Origin: JAFEDN01 sp963844565
GTDB taxonomy: Bacteria > Pseudomonadota > Gammaproteobacteria > Coxiellales > Coxiellaceae
NCBI GenBank assembly: GCA_963844565.1
Contig: CAWJON010000002.1
Location: 1,364,001-1,428,000, forward strand
Direction of reading: 5' to 3'
DNA length: 64,000 nt
The notes beneath the pieces were generated by a model, which saw only the letters and a program-made list of their open reading frames with translations, searched no databases and was not told the origin of the DNA. A program made the translations under genes and the position numbers. Positions 54,570 to 61,250 of the stretch are shown one piece after another (position 1 is the stretch's first letter; every line of letters begins with the position of its first letter).

Positions 54570-55574
54570 TCAGCTATTTAAAAATTGTTGATAAGAAACT
54601 ATTTTTTCTAAATCTAAAGGATAGTCTTTATTGCCTTCGATAAGAGAATAGTAATAAGTTTCATATCCCTCCAGAGGTTTAGCCTGGAGTAATTTCCAAT
54701 CTTTGGCATCCGCTACGCTACTCTCTTCGTCGGGAAAATAGGCCAAATGAGTGCGTTTTTCAAATACCTCAACCGTAGCAGGAGGCGTTCGTCGTCCCCC
54801 TCTTGCCAACTCATGCAACATTTGCATATCTTCTTCAGTTTTAAGGATTAGCCTGAGCGGATTTTTCTTTTCATCTAAGAATAAAAAACTGGCCGGCTCT
54901 TCAAGTTGATAATATTCAACCGCATGACATTGACGAGCAACTTTATTAAATAATTCAACAAACGCCGGATCGTTACGCGGATTTTGTTGAGCCCCGGTAC
55001 TCGACCCTTGAATAGCATGAGAAATTTCTTTGAAATATTCTTGATGTAGTTCTTTGGTATAAGCCAGCAACATATCAATATAATTTGGAGCGCTTTTCAC
55101 TATAAAACGGTCAATCAATTTTTCGTTAAAAGCCTTAATGGCAGTAGATTGGTCTGCTTCTCCCGTCAGCATAATAATTTTTATTGGCAGTCCCAATTCT
55201 TGACGAATTTTGGTGGTGAGTTGCAGGCCATTCATTTCCGGCATCGCATAATCAACAATGAGAATAATATGTTGTGAAAACCGAGGTGGATTTGCGTAAA
55301 TAATGTGTTGCAAAGCAGGAATATCAATATTAATTAGGGTCTTGGATAAATCATATTGTTCCTCTGGCGTAGAGATGAGTGGAGCAATTATCGTTTTTGT
55401 AGTATCGCCTTGTTGAGTTAGCAGTTTAATAATTTCTTGTGGAGAGGTTGAATATTTTGACTTGTAATGGGGAGCCAATGCTCTCTTTAAATCCATCAAT
55501 AAATCTTCGCTATCGTCAACCATCAGTATGGTGCTAGGAAAGTAACAGCAAACAGGAAGGAAATCTGGCGTCAT
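54570..55574 (-). CDS. Response regulator with non-canonical output domain
   Basis: 334 aa from ATG 55574 (AAAGGAG 7 nt upstream). A receiver domain covers residues 14-175, with acidic Asp20/Asp21, phospho-acceptor Asp108 (LIVDYAMPEMNG), Thr137 (MLTGEAD) and Lys160 (FIVKS). It is unusual in having about 50 extra residues between beta2 and beta3 (about 45-100). The output part (180-334) has no helix-turn-helix, GGDEF, EAL or HATPase motif; it is mixed alpha/beta with YYQLEEPASFLFLDEKKNPL and GYETYYYSLIEG. The overall plan recalls Legionella LqsR, but homology has not been tested. Its neighbour histidine kinase is the likely phosphodonor. Confidence 0.85.
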   Translation of the reverse strand: MTPDFLPVCCYFPSTILMVDDSEDLLMDLKRALAPHYKSKYSTSPQEIIKLLTQQGDTTKTIIAPLISTPEEQYDLSKTLINIDIPALQHIIYANPPRFSQHIILIVDYAMPEMNGLQLTTKIRQELGLPIKIIMLTGEADQSTAIKAFNEKLIDRFIVKSAPNYIDMLLAYTKELHQEYFKEISHAIQGSSTGAQQNPRNDPAFVELFNKVARQCHAVEYYQLEEPASFLFLDEKKNPLRLILKTEEDMQMLHELARGGRRTPPATVEVFEKRTHLAYFPDEESSVADAKDWKLLQAKPLEGYETYYYSLIEGNKDYPLDLEKIVSYQQFLNS

Positions 55575-55621
55575 CTTCTTTACTCCTTTGTTAATCAATT
55601 TTCCGCAGCGGATAATCTATA

Positions 55622-57448
55622 CTATTTAGGCGATAAAGGAAAGCTTAAAATAAAATCAGTATATTCGCCATAGACAGATTGACAGGTAATCTCACCGCCA
55701 TGAGCGCGCATGACCATTTTACTAAATGCTAGACCGATACCAGTACCATGATGAGTACCCTGGGAGAAAAATTGATCAAAAATATGAGACAATGTATCAG
55801 CAGCTATACCCTGAGCGGTATCTTTAAAATGCAAAGTATTGGCGTTTTCACCTAATTCAGTCCAAATCTGAATTTCACCCTTTCCAGCTTTTTGAATGAA
55901 ATAAAGTGCGTTTTTCAATAGGTTAAAGAAGATATGCATAATTAAAACCGGCTTTCCGGAAAATAAAAAATCTTTTTGTATATTAATTTTCACCAATTTT
56001 TTTTGCCCTATCGGGAAAGTATATCTATCCATAGCTTGTTTAACACATTCAGTAATCGAATTTTGGGTAAAGTCCTCCGTATTAATTTGGTCATGCGCCA
56101 AATTAGTCAATAACATATCAATCACCATATTTGAATGGTCTACTTTCTTATTGATGCTGACCGTTGCATCAGAAAGAGATTGAAGCGATGTTTCGCCGAG
56201 CGATGGGATATCCAATTTGTGGGACAGCGCCTGATAATAGGATTGGATCAATTTGGGGAGATACGCGTTAATGCAATATAAAGATGACTTAATCCCTGCC
56301 AAGGGGGTTCGTAATTCATGGGCAATGCTAGCGCTGACCAACGCCATCCCATCAACCTGCCCCTGGGCTTTTTGTAAGGCATTCTCCATCTTCTTCTTTT
56401 CAGTTATATCGATAGAAATTCCAAGAACACCAATAATCTCTTCTTTATAATTTTTTAAAGGAACTTTTTGACTAAGCATTATTGCCAACTGATCGTTGAC
56501 TTTTATAATTTCTTCTGCGGTTACACTTCTTTCATTTTCCATTACATCAAGATCATTCTGTCGAAAAATATTTGCCAAACTTATATCACTGGTAAGTTCA
56601 AAATCAGTTTTTCCAATAATGTTGCTAGGACTGGGGAAGCCTAAACTCATTGCTTGACGATAATTACATCCTAAATATATTCCTTCTTTATTTTTCCAAT
56701 ATACATGTCCAGGTAAATGATTCATTATATGTTCTAAAGTAGTTTGAACTTCTTGACTTTTTTCTTCCAATTTTTTTTCAGTTATTTTAATTTCATTTAT
56801 ATCAAATGAAACTCCTAATACTCCAACAATTTGGTTTTTATCATCTTTTAAGGGAATTTTTTGAGTTAAGAAAGTATGTTCTATGTTATCTCTAAAAATA
56901 AAAGGTTCTTCAATTGTAATTGCTCGACCTTCTCTCATTACCATCAAGTTAGTTTCATTAAGAAGGTGCGCCACTTCAGGATGTTCAGTAAAACAAGATA
57001 AATCCTCATTACACTTTCCCACAATCTCTCGTGGAGAATTTAATCCATATGCTTCAGCCTGTATTTTATTACATCCCTGATAAAAATTTTCTCTATCAAG
57101 CCAATATACGTGACCCGGTAAAGAAAAAATAATTTTTTCTAAATCTTTTAAGACATTAGAATGATTTTCCATAAAGTTTTTTTTCCGATAGACAATTATT
57201 AAAATTGTTACTGCTCCTCCCGTAATCAAGCTTATAATAAAGCCAACCATTAGTACATAGTCTTTAAAAAGATACCCATGTAGAATAGTAACTATCTGAA
57301 TAAAATTAAAACCAGCGAAAGTTAAAAGTGAAACCCCTTTAGTATCCTTGGTTTTATACAATTGAAAAAGCTGAGGTAGAAACAACATTGCATTCAGAAA
57401 TAATCCAAAACCAAAAATAATTTCAATAATATGTTCAAAAATCGCCAT
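55622..57448 (-). CDS. PQ-loop (SemiSWEET-like) sensor histidine kinase with two PAS domains
   Basis: 608 aa. Residues 5-88 form three membrane helices with the PQ-loop motif LPQLFQLYKTKDTKGVS (Pro25-Gln26), the signature of MtN3/SemiSWEET and cystinosin-type proteins. Two homologous PAS domains follow (about 99-225 and 239-350), each opening with LPGHVYW and a G-C-N motif. The kinase core has the H box ASIAHELRTPLAGI (His377), N box FFNLLKNALYF (Asn513), D box FKDTAQGIA (Asp543, with Ala where Gly is usual) and G box GTGIGLAF (568-575). AGAAGG precedes ATG 57448, 17 nt after the cyclodipeptide synthase stop. Likely membrane receptor of the two-component pair. Confidence 0.9.
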   Translation of the reverse strand: MAIFEHIIEIIFGFGLFLNAMLFLPQLFQLYKTKDTKGVSLLTFAGFNFIQIVTILHGYLFKDYVLMVGFIISLITGGAVTILIIVYRKKNFMENHSNVLKDLEKIIFSLPGHVYWLDRENFYQGCNKIQAEAYGLNSPREIVGKCNEDLSCFTEHPEVAHLLNETNLMVMREGRAITIEEPFIFRDNIEHTFLTQKIPLKDDKNQIVGVLGVSFDINEIKITEKKLEEKSQEVQTTLEHIMNHLPGHVYWKNKEGIYLGCNYRQAMSLGFPSPSNIIGKTDFELTSDISLANIFRQNDLDVMENERSVTAEEIIKVNDQLAIMLSQKVPLKNYKEEIIGVLGISIDITEKKKMENALQKAQGQVDGMALVSASIAHELRTPLAGIKSSLYCINAYLPKLIQSYYQALSHKLDIPSLGETSLQSLSDATVSINKKVDHSNMVIDMLLTNLAHDQINTEDFTQNSITECVKQAMDRYTFPIGQKKLVKINIQKDFLFSGKPVLIMHIFFNLLKNALYFIQKAGKGEIQIWTELGENANTLHFKDTAQGIAADTLSHIFDQFFSQGTHHGTGIGLAFSKMVMRAHGGEITCQSVYGEYTDFILSFPLSPK

Positions 57449-57465
57449 TATTTACCTTCTTGATT

Positions 57466-58215
57466 TCATTTTTTAAAATAATCTAGTTCTTTAATTATTT
57501 GAGAATCCTTTATGAGATGTCTTTTAAAATGTAATGACACAGAAATAAGTAAATTGGGATATTGATGCTTAATAGCAAGCTCATATGCCACTTTCATAGC
57601 TAAATTACGACCACTTGGATATACTTCAAAATCGTATTTTTCTTGTGCCCAAAGCCACATCACTGAACACTCTTCTAATAAATATTCTAAGCAACAAGAA
57701 AAAGCATTTTCTCGATTAAAATAAATATCTTCAGCTCGATTTGAAAGACGCTCAAGGTACTCCTCAATAGTTGAGTTTACTGCAAATTGATATATTGAAT
57801 CAACTTGATACAGTTTATTAATATTATCTCGTTTTTCTTTGTAACTAAGGTGAGTCAACCAATCACTCCATCGTGATATATTATAAGGGATAGTTAGTTT
57901 ATCACAAATCCATTTATTTCTAGCGAGCCACTTATCGCCTTCTAGAAGCGCATTGTTATAAAAAAACTCATCAGGTTTGTTACTCCAAATTTTTAAAGTA
58001 TGCCTCTGAATTGTATCATCAATCAATAAGGTAACCTTTTTGAAAGATGAATTAAGCAATAAAATAGTTGCTAAAAATTTTTCCCCTTCATGCACATTGA
58101 GATTTTGTCCAACACTAATGGGTACAATACAACTTGATTTTTTGAATATTTCTTTTCTAAAAGAAAGAGGGCACTTAGAAAAATGAACTTTTAAGACTTT
58201 CTTTTCTTTTTTCAT
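57466..58215 (-). CDS. tRNA-dependent cyclodipeptide synthase, XYP subfamily
   Basis: 249 aa. CDPSs hijack two aminoacyl-tRNAs to make a cyclic dipeptide (diketopiperazine). The N-terminal catalytic motif is VPISVGQNLNVHEGEKFLAT, with nucleophile Ser34 matching AlbC Ser37. The second site is EYLLEECSVMWLWAQEKYDF, with Tyr178 and Glu182 matching the AlbC Tyr/Glu pair four residues apart. FEVYPSGRN supplies Tyr199-Pro200, and Gln37 stands at the first signature position; together these mark the XYP subgroup (Rickettsiella grylli CDPS is one) rather than NYH. The start at ATG 58215 is preferred over a TTG at 58260. No tailoring oxidase or P450 lies beside it; a sensor kinase does. Confidence 0.85.
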   Translation of the reverse strand: MKKEKKVLKVHFSKCPLSFRKEIFKKSSCIVPISVGQNLNVHEGEKFLATILLLNSSFKKVTLLIDDTIQRHTLKIWSNKPDEFFYNNALLEGDKWLARNKWICDKLTIPYNISRWSDWLTHLSYKEKRDNINKLYQVDSIYQFAVNSTIEEYLERLSNRAEDIYFNRENAFSCCLEYLLEECSVMWLWAQEKYDFEVYPSGRNLAMKVAYELAIKHQYPNLLISVSLHFKRHLIKDSQIIKELDYFKK

Positions 58216-58558
58216 AATCTGCAATCTCTTTTTAGTTAATATTACTCTAAAATTTACCAATACTATGTTTTTATTGCTTTTATAGTTATTAGATGACTAA
58301 TAAAATTTAGGTACTTACATTAAAATGATAAAAAATAAGAATTCACCAGCATTAATTAAAAAATACTTTGTATCTAATTAATTTTAAATGAATTTCATAT
58401 TTAATGCTTTATTAAAATCTTTAAACTATAAAAAAATTGAGATTATAATACCGCTTTTCACTCGATAATCAATTAACACTCAAGAAATGTCACTTTTAGC
58501 CGGTTTATATTGATCTACAGTAGATTAGGTACTCATTTAGAGATAACATAGTTGCTCT
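58216..58558. promoter_or_regulatory. AT-rich divergent control region between CDPS and phosphocarrier genes
   Basis: 343 bp without a gene, strongly AT-rich. For the CDPS side, a minus-strand -10 TATAAA at 58284-58279 is preceded by the dyad at 58286-58303. For the plus side, ATCTAC-A-GTAGAT (58513-58525) is a second perfect 13-nt dyad about 35 nt before the phosphocarrier ATG, and a TATAAT lies at 58444-58449. Confidence 0.5.
58286..58303 (-). promoter_or_regulatory. Perfect dyad, candidate operator of the CDPS operon
   Basis: TTATTAG (58286-58292) and CTAATAA (58297-58303) are perfect 7-nt inverted arms around ATGA. On the minus strand the dyad ends 1 nt before the candidate -10 TATAAA, so a bound regulator would block or recruit polymerase. 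The promoter lacks a good -35, as in activated promoters. No protein can be named as its ligand. Confidence 0.4.
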
Positions 58559-58828
58559 ATGCTGATCAAAACACTCATTGTTATCAACAAATTGGGATTG
58601 CACGCCCGGGCCTCGGTTAAATTGATTAATTTGGCCGGAAAATTTCAAAGCGAAATACGGATGCGCTTTCGCGGAAGAGAAGTGAACGCCAAAAGCATTT
58701 TGGGCGCCATGGCTCTTGGGGCCACCAAAGGGTCCGAAATTGAACTATTTATTTCTGGACCCGACGAAAAGATCGCCATGGAAAGAATTTGCGAACTCTT
58801 TAGTAACCGTTTTGGCGAGTCAGAATAA
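58559..58828 (+). CDS. HPr/NPr-like phosphocarrier protein
   Basis: 89 aa. The phosphorylated His lies in NKLGLHARAS (His16) and the regulatory-serine region in NAKSILGAMALGATKG. The C-terminus (ICELFSNRFGESE) is closer to NPr of the nitrogen PTS than to sugar HPr. It would pass phosphate from an enzyme I homolog to EIIA-type regulators. Unusually it stands alone here, away from the rpoN-ptsN cluster where NPr genes are usually found. No clear ribosome site. Confidence 0.88.
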   Translation: MLIKTLIVINKLGLHARASVKLINLAGKFQSEIRMRFRGREVNAKSILGAMALGATKGSEIELFISGPDEKIAMERICELFSNRFGESE

Positions 58829-58878
58829 AATACCTTATTGACCCATAGAAAGATAAAATATTATTATAAAATAATATA

Positions 58879-58899
58879 AATTCATATATTATATGAATT
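58879..58899. repeat. Perfect 21-nt AT-only dyad before the Rpn gene
   Basis: AATTCATAT and ATATGAATT surround ATT, 24 nt before the Rpn start and 50 nt after the phosphocarrier stop. Could be a weak terminator or an operator for the nuclease gene. Confidence 0.4.
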
Positions 58900-58923
58900 A
58901 ACTTTTTCAGGGTATAAAATTTT

Positions 58924-59892
58924 ATGTCGTCCTCCATTATTCATCAGCCACATGATAAGTTTTTTAAACTTTCCATGGGCGAATATCGCGTGGCATATGA
59001 ATTTTTTTCTGAACATTTACCGTCAACGATTTTAACTAAAATAGACCTTACAACCCTGAAATTAGAAAATCATAGCTTTATAGATGAAAATTATAAGAGC
59101 AGTGAAGCTGATATTATCTATAGCGCAAAGATGGCAAATGTTACCGGTTACTTATTTTTGCTATGCGAACATCAAAGTACCGTTGATCAATTAATTGCTT
59201 TTCGGCTATGGATGTATATAAATCGATTAATGGAAATGCATATCAAACAAAATCCGAACACCGCATTGCCTTTTATTTATCCTTTAATTATCTACACAGG
59301 TCAAGAAAATTGGGATGCACCTTTGGATTTTTTTTCGCTTTTTGGAGAACATCAGACATTAGCGAGAGAATGGCTATTGAAGCCATTTCACTTATTTGAT
59401 ATCCATAAAGCAAATGATGATGAGATGATAAAAAGACGTTGGAGCGGCTTAGTAGAATTTGCATTAAAATATAGACAAGCTCAAGATTTTAAAAAATTTC
59501 TACAAACTTTATTACCTTGGGTTCACGAAATAGAAAAAAGAGGTTCCTCAGGATTTTCTTTAGGGAAAAATGTGTTAAAATATGTACTGGATGGTACGGT
59601 GGCGAAAGATTTTGACTTATTCGCACAAAGCGTTCAAGCGCATCTATCTACTAAATTAGGAGATGAAATGACGACAATGGCTCAAGAACTCATGAGAAGA
59701 GGACAAGAAAAAGGTATCGTTCAGGGAGTTCATCAAGGCGAAGCGGCTATGATAATCAGACAATTGAATCGTCGGTTTCATCAAGTCCCAGAATCCTATT
59801 TATCTCAAATTCAACAAGCTGATGCAGAAACATTATTGGTTTGGGGGGAAAGAATTTTAGAAGCGAAAACCCTTGAAGAAGTTTTCGAATAA
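58924..59892 (+). CDS. Rpn-family recombination-promoting nuclease / putative transposase
   Basis: 322 aa. The PD-(D/E)XK-type N-terminal domain begins HQPHDKFFKLSMGEYRVAYE, with the active-site segments SEADIIYSAKM and GYLFLLCEHQS, where the usual ExK/Q is kept as EHQ. A helical region follows, and then the DUF4351-like C-terminus (GEAAMIIRQLNRRFHQVP). Rpn proteins nick DNA and promote RecA-independent recombination in E. coli. They are often multicopy in intracellular bacteria and tend to decay, but this copy is intact. Confidence 0.87.
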   Translation: MSSSIIHQPHDKFFKLSMGEYRVAYEFFSEHLPSTILTKIDLTTLKLENHSFIDENYKSSEADIIYSAKMANVTGYLFLLCEHQSTVDQLIAFRLWMYINRLMEMHIKQNPNTALPFIYPLIIYTGQENWDAPLDFFSLFGEHQTLAREWLLKPFHLFDIHKANDDEMIKRRWSGLVEFALKYRQAQDFKKFLQTLLPWVHEIEKRGSSGFSLGKNVLKYVLDGTVAKDFDLFAQSVQAHLSTKLGDEMTTMAQELMRRGQEKGIVQGVHQGEAAMIIRQLNRRFHQVPESYLSQIQQADAETLLVWGERILEAKTLEEVFE

Positions 59893-59894
59893 AA

Positions 59895-61226
59895 TCACTC
59901 GCCTGCTACCGTCATCTCTTCAATTAAGATAGACCCGGAACGGATGCCGCCACGAATGTCGGTATCATTGCCTACCGCCACCAAATTGGCAAACATGGTT
60001 TTCAATTGGCCTGCAATAGTGATTTCATCCACTGGAAATTGAATTTCGCCATGCTCTACCCAAAAGCCAGCAGCACCGCGTGAATAACTTCCAGTGACTA
60101 TATTTACACCCTGCCCCATCAAATCTGTAACTAATAATCCTTTGTCCATTTTCTTTAACAGCGCATGCAAATCTAAGTTTGAGTCATTAATGCTTAGGTT
60201 AAAAATGCCGCCTGCATTTCCCGTGGATTTCATTTTTAGTTTTCGAGCGGAATAGGTCCCTAACACGTAGTTTTGTAAAACTCCATCCCGGACATAATCC
60301 AATTCACGTGTTCGCACCCCCTCCTGATCAAACGGAGTACTGCCCAATCCGCCAATTAAATGGGGTTGTTGGTGAATATGAATATAATTGGGGAAAACAG
60401 CTTTGCCTAGGTGATCTAATAAAAAAGAAGATTGTTGATACAGGCTTCGTCCGCTGATTGCGGAAATCAAATGACCCAGCAAGCTTTTAGCGACGGGAGC
60501 ATGAAAAATTACTGGACAACGACGAGTGGATAACGACTGAGCATTTAATTTCTTTAAAACTTTTTCTGCTGCTTTTTTAGCTACCAGCAAAGGATCTTCT
60601 AAATCAGTATGCACACGGGCAACCGTATATTCATAATCTTGTTGCATTTTTTTGTCAGATTGGGCCACTACATTGCAGTTAATCGTCTGTAAGCTTTGGG
60701 CAAAGGAACCCATGAATTGACGCGTATTACCAAAAATTTTTATGGAATCATAGCTGCTGAGCATAACTCCTTCAGCGTCGGTAATGCGTTTATCGACTCC
60801 TCTGGCAGTGATGTCGCACGCAATGGCCAAATCTATGGCCGCTTTTATACTGAGATCCCAATGGTGATACAATTTCAAATCCGGATAAGAAAACGCAAGC
60901 TCTTCAGCTTCAGGTAACCCGGAGAATTCATCGACACCAGCATAGCGTGAGATCGCACAAGCTTTATCTACAGCAGCCAAAATCGCATCCGGGCTTAAAT
61001 CAGAAGTGCTAGTAGCTCCGGTTCGGTGATCTTGTGATACCGTGATTTGAAGCTGTTTACCTTGATGCTGCTCAACGGTTTCAACGTCACCACTACGTAC
61101 ACTGACTGAAAAACCATTTTCCATAAATATACTGGCTTCTGCTTCATGCATCCCACGATGAATCGCATGGTCCAACGCTCTTTGTAATTTTTCTCTTAAT
61201 GAGGCTTCGGGAAATGTGTGTTTCAT
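59895..61226 (-). CDS. pmbA: Metalloprotease-related protein PmbA/TldE
   Basis: 443 aa from ATG 61226. TldD/TldE heterodimers degrade or mature small peptides such as microcin B17 and the CcdA antitoxin. TldE subunits such as this one lack the zinc-binding HExxxH of TldD, as seen here. Conserved stretches are GDVETVEQHQGKQLQITV, CPVIFHAPVAKSLLGHL and the C-terminal PVDEITIAGQLKTMFANLVAVGNDTDIRG (in part). No tldD lies beside it. Its stop lies 2 nt from that of the converging Rpn gene. Confidence 0.92.
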   Translation of the reverse strand: MKHTFPEASLREKLQRALDHAIHRGMHEAEASIFMENGFSVSVRSGDVETVEQHQGKQLQITVSQDHRTGATSTSDLSPDAILAAVDKACAISRYAGVDEFSGLPEAEELAFSYPDLKLYHHWDLSIKAAIDLAIACDITARGVDKRITDAEGVMLSSYDSIKIFGNTRQFMGSFAQSLQTINCNVVAQSDKKMQQDYEYTVARVHTDLEDPLLVAKKAAEKVLKKLNAQSLSTRRCPVIFHAPVAKSLLGHLISAISGRSLYQQSSFLLDHLGKAVFPNYIHIHQQPHLIGGLGSTPFDQEGVRTRELDYVRDGVLQNYVLGTYSARKLKMKSTGNAGGIFNLSINDSNLDLHALLKKMDKGLLVTDLMGQGVNIVTGSYSRGAAGFWVEHGEIQFPVDEITIAGQLKTMFANLVAVGNDTDIRGGIRSGSILIEEMTVAGE

Positions 61227-61250
61227 CAGCAATTGCCGCCTAAATATTTA

